Origin: Amanita rubescens
Taxonomy: Eukaryota; Basidiomycota; Agaricomycetes; Agaricales; Amanitaceae
NCBI GenBank assembly: GCA_015039365.1
Contig: WION01000053.1
Location: 1 to 64,000, forward strand
DNA: 64,000 nucleotides
Direction: 5' to 3'
Positions 22,704-33,510 of this stretch are shown here, piece after piece; the stretch's first letter is position 1; every line of letters starts with the position of its first letter. The position numbers were made by a program, and so were the translations under genes. A model generated the notes under the pieces. The model saw only the letters and a program-made list of their open reading frames with translations, was not told the DNA's origin and made no database searches.

Positions 22704-24671
22704 ATGCTTTGTCGTCTGCTCTCTTCCACAGCGCGGCGCGGGTGTCAGATAAGGCCTCAATGCAGTTTTTCTAGTTCAAGGAGCCGAGCTGAGGTTGAAA
22801 AACCATATTACATCACAACACCCATCTTCTATCCTAATGCTGGTGAGAACGGCTGTCGTCATATTGAACTCTGACTGATATTTCTACTACAGCACCACAC
22901 ATTGGTCACTTGTACTCTCTCGTCGTTGCGGACATTTATGCTAGGTTCCAAAGACTCGACAATCCTAATAGACCCGTCTACTTCCTAACCGGCACGGATG
23001 AACACGGGTTGAAAATGCAAAGGGCAGCAGAGGCGAAGGGAATACCGCCCAAGGAGTTCTGCGACAGGCAAGCTGACGTGTTCCGCGTGGGTTTGTATTA
23101 CGCCCTGTTCGGCATTTTTATGCTTACATGGCCGACAGAGTCTGGCCAAACATGCCCAGATCAGTTACACCCAATTTACGCGGACAACGAGCGACACGCA
23201 TCATAGAGCGGTGGAGCATGTTTGGGTACGCCCAAGTTCTCATTCCCGAGAAAGCAGCTTATAGAGTCATGACTGCTAGCGAACACTCGACGCAAAAGGC
23301 CTCATCTACAAAGGCAACTATTCGGGCTGGTACTCTGTAACAGACGAGTGTTTCTACACGGACGCTGAGGTGTCCAAAGACGGAACATCGAATATGGTAT
23401 CCCTCGAAACAGGATCGTCCGTCGAATGGCAAGAGGAAACGAACTACATGCTACGGTTGTCGGAGTTCCAGTCAGCTCTGTTAGATCATTACCAGGCTGC
23501 TCCCCACTCCAATATTATATTCCCACCGCATCATCAAAGTCATGTTATAGATATACTCTCAGAACCTCTTGAAGATCTTTCCGTATCCCGGCCACGGTCG
23601 AGGTTATCCTGGGGAGTACCAGTTCCAACAGACCCTGATCAGACCATATATGTATGGATTGATGCGCTGCTTGCTTATCTTTCTGGCCGTCAATACCCCT
23701 GGAACACATCTACCGGGCATGAATCACCAGCAACCTACGGTTGGCCAGTTGATTTGCAAGTTATCGGAAAAGACATTCTTCGGTGCGCGTTTCCACCTGT
23801 TCCCGTCTCCAGACCACTGACGTACATATCCAAGGGCAGTTTCCATGCCATATATTTCCCTGCGTTGCTTCTTGCTTTAGACTTGCCGTTGCCTAGGCGA
23901 CTGTTATCTCACGCCCATTGGACAGTTGGGCAAAAGAAAATGTCAAAATCACGGGGAAATATAGTTGATCCGTTTGAAGCTATCGACGCATTTGGGATAG
24001 ATGTTGTTCGGTACTATCTGGCCCGCGTCGGCGGTCGGTTTAGGCATGATGTCGGTATGCCCATTCTGCCTGCATCCTAACATGTACTGACTCCTATAAC
24101 TAGACTGGTCAGACGAACAACTGAAAAAGCATTTCAAAGAAATCCGGGCATTCCTTGGCAATACCTTGTTGCGTATAACTTCCGAGCGCATCAAGGACAA
24201 TATGAAGGGTGCCAGTGTTCTAACACTGGAAGACATATTACGGGATACAACTTCGCCGAATGCTTCTATTATCGAAGCATCGCAAGCATTAGCAGAAAAC
24301 ATGGCTAGCCTCCTAGAACAAATGGAGGTTGCCGATGCTATTGCTCGAGTTGTAGAGCTCCTTCGACAGGCAAGTTGCGCCCGTCACTCACGGTTGACGA
24401 AGCCTCATTTTTCTAATTTTCGTAGGTGAACAAGGTTATGACCGACATCGCTCCCTGGGAACCTACTACAAAACCAGATGTTGTATATACAACATACCTT
24501 ACATCGGTTGAAGCGTTGCGAGTCGTGGGAATCTGCTTGCAGCCTTTCACACCAGGCGTAGCTTCGCATCTTCTTGATGCGCTACGGATACCTCGGGAAG
24601 AACGCAACTGGGAAAATGCGAGAGCGCTTCGGGATCACGTTGGAGCTGTTGAAGGTGTCAAACTCTTTTGA
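22704..24671 (+). CDS. MSM1: Mitochondrial methionyl-tRNA synthetase (549 aa)
   Basis: Charges mitochondrial tRNA-Met. Exons: 22704-22842, 22893-23086, 23139-23225, 23280-23782, 23840-24054, 24104-24369, 24426-24671 (1650 nt). The start is chosen because [20 protein letters not shown] is a typical presequence (Arg, Ser, no acids) leading directly into [14 protein letters not shown]. Class I signatures are complete: PHIGHLYSL (HIGH motif), [31 protein letters not shown] and KKMSKSRGN (about residue 341-345), then [14 protein letters not shown]. The C-terminal helical anticodon domain ends at VEGVKLF. The sixth intron (24370-24425) uses a GC donor (CAG/GCAAGT). Length matches fungal mitochondrial MetRS. 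Confidence 0.92.
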
Positions 24672-25998
24672 TTTGCGTTTGTTCTAGTAACCAAACATGC
24701 CACAATACCACATTTCACTCGTTCATGCACTAAATTATCGTCGCGTTGGTAATTCGTTGTATGATCGGGAGGCGTAACGCAAAAAGTTAATTTTTTTCCT
24801 CCAATGGGCGCTCTGAACGGAACCCATCCCAACGTATCGACCTGACACGATGAGGCGATTAACTCGTCCAATGATTTTTAAAAAAAGGCTGCGCCATGTT
24901 CATCTAAGCAGTCTTTGGGCAATTACGTGGTTTTGGTCCTTGCTGGGAACATTTGACGTTCTGGTATCTAAATGCACAGAATATAACGTAGGAGCCGATC
25001 TCAGTGCGGACTAGTGGCCCTAGACTTCATCGATCCGACGTTGTCGCCAGCTTCATACTTCCTGTGTTTTGGATTCTTATCCCTTGCTAAAACCGGCTTG
25101 ACCTATCTTATCAATTACGTCTGCACTCGCGCTAAAACCTCCCCGAAATATACTCAATGACCAAGAAAATGGAATAGGTTCCGCGCTTTACCAAATCAAC
25201 AGCTTTCACAATCCGATCAACTAGTAGTGTGTAGTAGCCAAACAAGTGGCTCTGCTATAATCGGTTTACTGGTATTCCAAGGATATAAAAACCACCCCGT
25301 TCGACACCCCAAAGTTCTTCAGGTTCCCCCGTGCCCCCTTAAACGGTTCGTCTCTGGTCTATGTACTCACGTCTTTTCAGAACTTGACATATGCCCGAGC
25401 GGGAGGCTGAGGTTAAGGATTCGACCCAGTGCATTTGTACATTACTCATTCCTCGCTGCTGCTGGAAACGGGAATAACTGTTTTCCAATCACAGTTTGAG
25501 GTATAAAGTGGTTCACGCAAGGCTACCTATTGCGTTGTAAAGAATATATTGCCTAGAGAAATGCGAGGAACGAAACCTATCCAAACCAACGTCATTGAAT
25601 CCAATATATTGGTAATATGATCACGATGATTGTAGACTTGCGCTTGCAGTGATAATTTCACTCGGAAAGCGCTCAGAAAAGTGAGTTGAGTTGGATCATC
25701 ATCATCATCAGCGCCGCTGAACGATGATTGACGGCAGGTTCTAATGAGAGGACTCTGATAAGCCTATCTAGTTCGAGACCATGTACTGCCATTGTCTCCA
25801 ATTCTTAGAATAGTGTAGACAGTAGAGTAACATGCGCAACTTGAAATACTTAGTTGTATGCATGCACGGCGCTCCTCACCCAGCATATTGTGGTCCAATG
25901 ACTCAAAACTATATCGCCATCACATTGACACAGAAATGCAGCTTTGCAGACATACACGAGCAGATGAATGGTATTATCATACAACCACTGCGTGAACG
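24672..25998. other. Interval between MSM1 and the next gene
   Basis: No supported coding sequence. A short (ATC)n run lies near 25697. The remainder looks like ordinary intergenic DNA containing two 3' UTRs. Confidence 0.45.
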
Positions 25999-26930
25999 TC
26001 AGTCCTCATCTTCTACGAGCCCAAACATTTCCGTCATAATTTCTTCTTGCCTTCCTTCTGGCCCCTGTCCTTGTACTAACCTTGCTACATGTTCCTGCAG
26101 CAGCATTCCTACGGCGACATGGCGTCAATCCATCGAAAAAGGGATAGAAAACAATTGAAAGGTTACCCAGTGCTATCAATGCCGAGCCGTCCATTACCTT
26201 GTACATATCTTGTTGGTGTTTCCTTCGAATGTCACGCAGAGTCTTCGCCTGTCGGTACGGCGAAGCTTTTGACTTGAGCGTGGATCTATCAGAATCCTGT
26301 TGGTGACCACCTGTTTTTATTTTCGACATTTCCTTGGATTTCCTTTCTTCCCTGTGTACCTTTGCAAGGTCCAACAGCTCACGACGATTTGTATAGACCG
26401 AAGCTGTAAAGTAGTGTATGGCCTTGAGCAGCTCCTGCCAAGTGTATTCAATGTTAAGACTTTAACTAAAATGAAGAACGACATACAGACGAGGGCACCG
26501 CTAAACAAGGTTCCTGTGTCTGGTTAGAGTAAGAGGATGAGGCATGGAGCACGTCAAGGAACTCCAAGGTTTCGTCGTTAAACCGTTGCCTTTTCACTAT
26601 TCGGGGATCCTTACGACTCAATGCCTTCTTTTGTTTCCGTTCGTTCTCGATAAGAACCCGTTCATTTCCCTTTTCTACTTGTTCTTCACTGTTTCCAAGC
26701 GACCCATACTCACGTCCTTCATCCGTACCTTGCGGGATATACCTCGTTCCATGTACTATCCCTAACCCACCTGCATCCGTTGCGATCCAGTTACCGTTCG
26801 CATCCTTAACAGCAAATTGCCTCCTTTTACGCAGATTATAGTTATTGTCTGATTGTTGTACGCGAGTTCCGTCCCGATGTAAGCGGAGGCTGGCATAATC
26901 ATAGACTGTGCTCAAGCGCCGGTTTGCCAT
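25999..26930 (-). CDS. Conserved unknown protein, basic N-terminus (273 aa)
   Basis: Exons 26930-26487, 26434-26167 and 26108-25999 join in phase to 273 aa. I do not recognise the family. The N-terminus (MANRRLSTVYDYASLRLHRD, then NYNLRKRRQFAVKDANGNW) is basic and looks structured. The middle is charged and Lys/Glu-rich. A helical segment follows exon 2 (ELLKAIHYFTASVYTNRREL), then KTLRDIRRKHQQDMYKVMDG and a C-terminal helix SALIALGMLLQEHVARLV ending in acidic EEIMTEMFGLVEDED. The pattern (basic patches, terminal helix with Met-Asp-Gly-Ser-Ala-Leu) suggests a nuclear complex subunit, but that is only inference. It is divergent from TTC27 with 106 bp between the start codons, so the two probably share a promoter. 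Confidence 0.75.
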
Positions 26931-27036
26931 GGGCGCAGGAAGCAGTTTATCTACGGCTTACGTGATACAGATAAGATAATGCTCTAGTTTATCGGACCAT
27001 CTCAAAATCTTTTTTGTCTCTCAACAACGACAGAGG

Positions 27037-29874
27037 ATGACGCTACCTATCGAGAAAGCATTGATACGAAACCAATGGCCTGATTCCATCCCAACACCCA
27101 CCGATTCTTCATCAGAATCGACAAAGTTGGCTTACGACGTGATAAATGGTAGGTTCGGCGACGTCCTTACAAGTCGGCCTGCCAAGGAGTTGCTCCACAC
27201 ACGGAACTGGGACGGACATCTGGAAGATGTCTTCGATTCTCTTACTACACCTGGGGACGGGGAGGAAGCTGAATTAATTCAGTTGGTTATCGCCATCGCC
27301 CTGCTACACGCTTTTATCCAAGCAAACTGGACAGGTCCAGACCTCAACTTCCATCCATCCGACCTATTTCATCATTCATCAGTTAAAACCGTCGACGAAG
27401 ACCTTAACGCAAAGGCAATTTCAGAACTCGCGTATGGAGGCGAACCCGCGTACCATCTCGCTAAATGCCCTATCTACCTTCGTCTCGCGCAGATGATTCT
27501 TTTGCCACGTGCATACCAGGAAGGAGAAATAACAAAGTTGAAGCGGTTACAAACGGCGCCATGGTGGACACTCTGTCTTACCCTTCTCCACCAGCAAATC
27601 CTCGATGAAACCGTCCCGCCACCTGAGCTGTTTACTTCCGCTCTCTCATCATCCGTCGAATCTCTTGTCTCCACTTTCACTCCAGATTTTTCCGACTCTG
27701 ATGAGCCTGGTCCAGATGCTGACCTTTCCGCCCGTGTTTTAGTCACCCATGGCCTCCTCTGTCACCTCCTCTCGCAAGACAAGTTAGCATCCTCTTTTTT
27801 CGCCCTTGCTATCAAAGCCACTGGGCTTCAGCAGGAACTTACAGGTGCTCTTGGGAAACGTACCAGATTCCAGCAAGAGGACTTGAGCCAATTGATCGTG
27901 TTAGCTGAGAGCAAGCTAAAAATTAAATCTACGGAGACAGGCCTCAAGCCAGTCGCAACAACGACAGAGGCCGCGACAGATACCAATCCGACGGTTCCCA
28001 AATCCTTCGCCCTCAACGATGACACGCTTCTTGAAACGACTCAATATGCCCCCACCTCATCCCCTGAGTCACTTTCGCCCTCATCACAACCCGCGCTACA
28101 TCCACTTGATCAGACCATTCTTCTTGCTCTCGCACAGACATTGAAAGCGACATCTCCCTCCGATCCGCTCACATCCTCCCAGCTATCCGCATACACCTCC
28201 CGCGTGCTCTTCCACCCCCAAAATTGGTCTATACATACGATGGCGCTCCTATCCCGTTCTCGCTTAGAAGCAAACAGAACGCGCACCGTCGAGCGTGGAG
28301 TTTTGCAAATCCAAGCCTTAGTCGATCAGATGCCCGCAACGGACGGAGAGCAGGAGGGTAAGTCCGAGAGGGAAAAGGCTGCAAGCGCGCGAGAACGGCT
28401 TGAATACTTTTGGGAGATTCTTTTGCCCAGTCGATGGGCGCTGGAGAAAGAATTGGCGGAAAAGTTCTTCTCGCTAGGGGTCCTGAAGTCCGCTCTGGAG
28501 ATTTACGAAAGGTTGGAGACGTGGGAAGAGGTCGTCAAATGCTACGCTGCGCTTGAAAAGCCAGCGAAAGGGATCGAGATTGTGAAGGACCTGTTGGCTG
28601 GTCGCAAAAGGGAGGCGGAAGTCGTAATCGTGGATGGAAGAACGACGATATCAAAGGAAAGAAGAAAAACGCTGGATAGAGCGAGAGAGGCGAAACTGCT
28701 ATGCATCTTGGGCGATTTGGAACCAACTGTTGCCATCGAGCACTATACGCGGGCATGGAGTGTGTCGGGGCAGACGTCCGGCCGAGCGATGCGCTCCCTT
28801 GGTGGTGTATACTTCTCGCAGGGGAAGTATAATGACGCCATCGATTGCCTTAGGAAGAGCGTAAAGATCAACCCTCTCGTAGCGCGCGCATGGTTCATAC
28901 TGGGATGTGCGTGCATGAGGGTTGAAGATTGGGAAGGGGCCAGGGAGGCGTTCACTAGATGCGTCAAGATCGATGAAGAAGATGGGGAGAGCTGGAGCAA
29001 CCTAGCGGGCGTCTATTTGAGGATGCCTGCCGCGCCGTCGACTTTGTCCAACCCTGATACCGATAGGGGAGGTGCGACAGATGAGGAACAGCTACAACAG
29101 AACACTGAGAGAATTCCGATCGAGCATAAGCTTCTCGCGTACCACGCACTCAAGCAGGGTCTGAAGTTTAGTCACAACAACTGGAAAATGTGGTACAACT
29201 ACATGATCGTGTGTGTTGATGTGGGCGAGTTGGCCGAAGCTGCGAGGGCGCTGGGTAGGGTCGTTGAGGAAACTAGTGGACGGTCCGTTGCCGCTTCAAG
29301 TCCGGAGGAAGATAGAGAAGCTGTTCTCGATTTAGACGTCGTCGATCGCCTGGTGGACGCTGTAGCAAAAGGATCGGCTGGATCGGCTGAAGTGGAAGCT
29401 GCGTCTTCAGTTGATGAGAAGGAAGCGGAGAACGTTCCGCGTGAATCCACTGGTCTCTCGCGGATAGTCACCAACTTGTTCGAAAATACACTATTACCAA
29501 AGATATCGTCATCCCCACGGCTCTTCCGTGCCTACGCAAGATTGATGACAGTCCTGGGAAGGTGGGATGACGCTCTAAAAGCCTATTTGGATGCGTATCG
29601 GGTAGGCATAGCAGGCACTTGGGGTTCTGATTCGGGTCAAACGCAGGAAGAGGAGGATGAACCTTCAAGGTTCAAAGCTGCTGTTAAGGAAGTGGAGGAG
29701 ATTGTAGACGTATTGAGGAATTTTGGGCCGAGGACAGAAGGGGGGGACAAGAGGTGGAAGATGCAGGCTAGGAGTGTCGTGAGAACCCTTTTGGCAAGGG
29801 CCAAAGATGAGTATGAGGGTGAAGAAGGGTGGGATGACTTGGTTCGATTACGAGACGAGTTGAAGGCGGAATAA
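27037..29874 (+). CDS. TTC27: TTC27/EMW1-type TPR protein (945 aa)
   Basis: A single-exon gene of 945 aa. The family (human TTC27, fission yeast Emw1) is essential and is implicated in cell-wall/secretory function and assembly of large complexes. The C-terminal half carries the TPR array characteristic of this family: RAMRSLGGVYFSQGKYNDAI, then SVKINPLVARAWFILGCACM, EDWEGAREAFTRCVKID and GESWSNLAGVYL (about residues 575-675). The N-terminal 500 residues are helical and less conserved. A Ser/Asp/Glu-rich insert near 760-820 is lineage-specific. No intron in 2.8 kb is unusual next to its intron-rich neighbours. Length agrees with fungal homologues (about 800-950). Confidence 0.9.
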   Translation: MTLPIEKALIRNQWPDSIPTPTDSSSESTKLAYDVINGRFGDVLTSRPAKELLHTRNWDGHLEDVFDSLTTPGDGEEAELIQLVIAIALLHAFIQANWTGPDLNFHPSDLFHHSSVKTVDEDLNAKAISELAYGGEPAYHLAKCPIYLRLAQMILLPRAYQEGEITKLKRLQTAPWWTLCLTLLHQQILDETVPPPELFTSALSSSVESLVSTFTPDFSDSDEPGPDADLSARVLVTHGLLCHLLSQDKLASSFFALAIKATGLQQELTGALGKRTRFQQEDLSQLIVLAESKLKIKSTETGLKPVATTTEAATDTNPTVPKSFALNDDTLLETTQYAPTSSPESLSPSSQPALHPLDQTILLALAQTLKATSPSDPLTSSQLSAYTSRVLFHPQNWSIHTMALLSRSRLEANRTRTVERGVLQIQALVDQMPATDGEQEGKSEREKAASARERLEYFWEILLPSRWALEKELAEKFFSLGVLKSALEIYERLETWEEVVKCYAALEKPAKGIEIVKDLLAGRKREAEVVIVDGRTTISKERRKTLDRAREAKLLCILGDLEPTVAIEHYTRAWSVSGQTSGRAMRSLGGVYFSQGKYNDAIDCLRKSVKINPLVARAWFILGCACMRVEDWEGAREAFTRCVKIDEEDGESWSNLAGVYLRMPAAPSTLSNPDTDRGGATDEEQLQQNTERIPIEHKLLAYHALKQGLKFSHNNWKMWYNYMIVCVDVGELAEAARALGRVVEETSGRSVAASSPEEDREAVLDLDVVDRLVDAVAKGSAGSAEVEAASSVDEKEAENVPRESTGLSRIVTNLFENTLLPKISSSPRLFRAYARLMTVLGRWDDALKAYLDAYRVGIAGTWGSDSGQTQEEEDEPSRFKAAVKEVEEIVDVLRNFGPRTEGGDKRWKMQARSVVRTLLARAKDEYEGEEGWDDLVRLRDELKAE

Positions 29875-31597
29875 AATTTCATAACTGGTCGTAGCATAAC
29901 AGACCTTCCATTCTCAAGTCAAAACTTGCGACCTACGAGATCTAGAGTTACAACCCGTGCGTGACAGTACTAGTACTGTCCGGAAGGGGATCGGGCACAT
30001 TCGTCATCACACTTTGTTCTTATCTTTCGGAGTCGCCTGTTTGAAGCTTAACTTCCATTCAGCACGTGGTACCGTGGTGCGCGGCCCGAGTTGAGCTTCG
30101 ACAATAACGCAGAACCTACCAAAGGGGAGCCCGGACTGTTTCAACGGCTCGAGCAAGGATGGGACACGGTACTTTTTCCGGTCATGCCATTATACGAAAG
30201 TCTTGCACGGCGAAGATAACAAGACAGGTTGTGGTATTTTGCGTATTTTGGGGTGTCTTTTTGATGCGTTTTCAAAGTTGCCTAGGTCCTAGATGAACGT
30301 ATTTTCAGCGCCGGCTCCGACCCGGATTTTTTCAAGGTTAAAAACTGCGGCTGATATATCCCGTCCACTAAACGACACCGAAATGGGACCGACGAAAGAA
30401 AGGGCGTGACCGCGAATGTCATGACCGTGTCACAAGGTTGGCACTAACCGAAGATTTTCCTCCTTGGGGCAACTGTCTGGTTCATAGCGGGAAGGCAGAA
30501 CCCCACCGGGACACCAAGTAGATTTGAAGCAAATGCCTATGCGGAGCACAAGCAAACGGGGCTACATTCTCTGAGTACAGAGAGCCAGACTGGTAAGTAA
30601 GCCCCACATGACCGCTATTTATAACGCTCATGATCCATACAGCATGGAAGATGAGCTAAATATCGTGCCGCTTTGCTTTCGATTTCTAGCCTGCTCATGT
30701 AACAAAAGGTTTAGCTGTCCAACACACATAGTACACGAATGTGCGCGTGTTAAAAAACCAACGAATTTGACAAAAGCTTCAAAACCAACTTGAAATCTAC
30801 CCGATGGAGAAAAACATAGTATGACCCTCGGGCCTGAAGGGTAACAACGTGGTCCTCTCAACCGTTCCACACTATAATCATAAAATGATGGGAAAAGATA
30901 AAAAGGCGTTTACGAGGCCCAGAAATCAATACATACATAAATCCACCCCAATCACGAAAAGATCCACGAGGCTTAGTAGAATATGATACGCCAAGGCCCA
31001 ACTACTCTTTTCGATCTTTACCATCGGCTGACCCGTGATGCGTGATTATTGATCAACTATATACGTCACCGGTGACCGCAAGACGCACGAATAGGGGATG
31101 TTTTTCATGTTTCAACTACCCAAGACTTAACCCCGGCTGCGATTACTATTGTGAATTTGCAACGAAAAAACACGGTCTCGGTCGGCCATCCGCCGCATAG
31201 AAAGGCAGTTTACATTCACGGTAACGTATTCATTTTGCGGAAAGAGGCAATTCCACATCGTTGTTCAAAGTTTCTTGGTCGGGGATTTCCGGTACTGAGG
31301 GGGGTTCGTGGGCACTGGGTGGGCGATCTATCGCCAATTGACTAACCGTGTTCGGACCGGATTATAATTTGTGCATGCGAGATGACTCCGAGGATCGCCC
31401 TCGGCCCTATGTGCATGAAATTTAGGCGTAGTAAAGTATTGAGTAGTACGAAAGCGATATTGGATACATTGGCAAAGATCATATAACTGGCTACACGAAT
31501 GTTCGGACGGAAGCGCTGAGATATTTTATTTATATTCATTGAACGAAAAAGTGAGGAGAATAGGAACTCGGGAACGAACGGGGGTAAAAATTCGGTT
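29875..31597. other. 1.7-kb interval without recognisable genes
   Basis: No ORF here shows domain content or a splice chain, and no repeat pairs were seen. It separates two convergent genes. Confidence 0.45.
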
Positions 31598-32255
31598 TTA
31601 AGCATCTGGCCAGCCCATGGTTTGGGCCATCAGATTGAGCGTGAGGGTGGTGAGTATTTCGGTGATGATGCTCATCCCGGCTGGTTTGATGGTGAGCTTG
31701 GCGCTATGTTCGTCGTCTGGATCGCTCAATTCCCATAGGGCAAGCGTAGTCCTTCCATCGATACACTGTAGCACGTGGGAGGAGGCAAAACGCGAACGTT
31801 AGCGCCGCAAAGCAAATGAACAGAAGGTATAGAGTCATACCTCCATCTTCCTGGTACTTTTTTTCCACTTGCATTCCCTCCCACCCATAGTCGTGAAATA
31901 TCTCGATGAGCTTCCTTCGCTTTTTTTCTTCATCAAGTTGGACATTTGGATATTAGTACGGTTGTTCCCATATATGACATATCCTGGACGATTTTCTGGA
32001 CCGAGATAATAGAATGAGTTGTCTGGACCCATGATGGAGGGGTGCTGTTGGGCCCAAGGTGCTTCCCTTGTTAAGCGGATGATGGGGTTGGGCGATCGAC
32101 CCACTTCTTCCCTGCGGATGAAGATTAAACCGGTCACGAGCGAAGCGAGAGAGAGCAGACACTCACACTGTGCAGGCTAGACGACCTTCCAGGTCTTTCA
32201 TCTTCAGGTTAAATGGGTTGTCACCGTATTGGAGGAGGACTTGCGGTTGCGACAT
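31598..32255 (-). CDS. DUF6593-like basidiomycete protein (175 aa)
   Basis: Exons 32255-32167, 32111-31841 and 31765-31598 join in phase to 175 aa. The layout matches the basidiomycete DUF6593 family: an N-terminal NPFNLKMKDLEGRLACTV strand pair, PENRPGYVIYGNN, a central RYFTTMGGRECKWKKS (the family usually has a K-F-x(3)-DGREY-x-W core) and CIDGRTTLALWELSD, closing with a hydrophobic C-terminus. There is no signal peptide or membrane segment. Function of the family is unknown; members are often multicopy and stress-responsive in mushroom-forming fungi. Family assignment is by pattern, not search. Confidence 0.7.
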
Positions 32256-33074
32256 GGTGGTGGCTAATGATTACCAACAAGAAGGGACTCAGTCTATAAT
32301 GAATGGAGATGCAGCGGTGATGGAAGTGGTGTTGTTTAAAAGAAGAAGGTGTTGAATGATGTTGGGACGAATCCAAGATCCTTTATGTGTCGCCATCGAT
32401 GCGATTGTAGTACGATTAGGTACCAAAAAAAATTGATATTCCCGTTGGATCCGCTCGAGAATCAGGGAGGTGGCAAAAAGGGTCACGGTCAAACTTCTCA
32501 GCCACTGGGAGTTTAGTATTTCCGCAGAGTCCCTTCATAGGTAGGCTCGGAGGCGGAAGGGTAACGCGAACCAGGCGCGGCAGTCGAACCACAAGAGGCT
32601 TATCTTTATCTATGCTGTTAGTCATTGTCGAAAAATTGCAACCCGGGAACCCCGAAGGGGAAAGAGGGCACCACTCAAAAAACAAGAGTAACCCGATTTA
32701 GAACAACGGAATGATATAAAGCTGACACAGCCACCGCTGTTTTTCCCCACGTGGGTCCACGTTGACCACGTTTTCATCGCGTGCGCGGTCCCACGTGTCC
32801 GTCTTTGCCACGTACAAGGGACGCCGGAACAGCGATGGCGATTTTGAAAGTTGAGAGGCGGTCAGGGCACGCTGTGGGGTCGACAGAGAGCAATGAAACA
32901 TATATTTTAGGTAAACGTAAACCCGCCGTTAACCCTGACCTAGTCCCATCTCAATTATATACATCGGATGCATCTTCCGGTTAGTCGTACACTACGAAAT
33001 TAAAAGATTGGTCAGATGACAAAACGGAAGGTATAAGAGTGCGTTTCACCGTGTATAACGCCTGCATAAGGGCA
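32256..33074. other. Promoter-side interval of the DUF6593-like gene
   Basis: No supported gene. It contains a cluster of CACGT cores (annotated separately) roughly 500 bp upstream of the DUF6593-like start. Confidence 0.45.
32748..32813. promoter_or_regulatory. Cluster of five CACGT(G) E-box cores
   Basis: Two full CACGTG sites (32748-32753 and 32792-32797) and three CCACGT half-forms occur within 66 bp. Such cores are bound by fungal bHLH factors (Cbf1/Pho4 type). The nearest start codon on either side is the DUF6593-like gene to the left. Confidence 0.4.
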
Positions 33075-33425
33075 TTAGAATGTAGTAAAGAACCCGCAGA
33101 ACAAGGCGGCGTACACACCATAAAACAGGGTCCATACGAGAATAAACGCAAAAATGTTATCCTGCCCAGGATTCGCTAGTTCGGTCAAGCCCCCTGGGAA
33201 GTACTTTCTCGGATTGCCCCGGCAGTTGATGGAATGGGTGCAGATTGTGGTCAACAGAGTTGCGGCGATGAATAAGACGAACCCGGCCCAATTGTCTAAT
33301 CCGAGTATACCGGCGACTGCTCCTGTAAAGCATGCGGAAATGAACTTGACCGTGAGTAGAGTAGAATTGGCTATGATATTTGGCTGGTAGATGCGCTGGG
33401 CAGTCGCATCTGCGTTCCCTTCCAT
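33075..33425 (-). CDS. EMC6: ER membrane protein complex subunit 6 (116 aa)
   Basis: Small subunit of the EMC insertase, which places tail-anchored and multipass proteins in the ER membrane. Intronless, 116 aa, close to the usual 105-115. After a polar N-terminus with YQPNIIANSTLLTVKFISA come two hydrophobic stretches around AGILGLDNWAGFVLFIAATL (about 39-62) and a C-terminal one IFAFILVWTLFYGVYAALFC (about 91-112). The short loop GNPRKYFPGGLTEL between them is typical. It is divergent from the ASADH gene (85 bp between start codons). Confidence 0.85.
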   Translation of the reverse strand: MEGNADATAQRIYQPNIIANSTLLTVKFISACFTGAVAGILGLDNWAGFVLFIAATLLTTICTHSINCRGNPRKYFPGGLTELANPGQDNIFAFILVWTLFYGVYAALFCGFFTTF

Positions 33426-33456
33426 GATGACGGCGTAAAGTAGAAAGGATAGGAAA

Positions 33457-33464
33457 TCACGTGA
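33457..33464. promoter_or_regulatory. TCACGTGA palindrome in the EMC6/ASADH promoter
   Basis: A perfect 8-bp palindrome 47 bp upstream of the aspartate-semialdehyde dehydrogenase ATG and 32 bp from the EMC6 ATG. TCACGTGA is the Cbf1-type site that in yeast controls methionine-pathway genes, fitting the neighbour's role. Confidence 0.45.
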
Positions 33465-33510
33465 CTTGACGAATTGAGAGTGAGAGTCGTCGAATCAAAA
33501 GCGCAGGAGG

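Noticed and set aside
25690..25710. (ATC)n microsatellite
   Set aside because: Too short (about five units) to be of interest.
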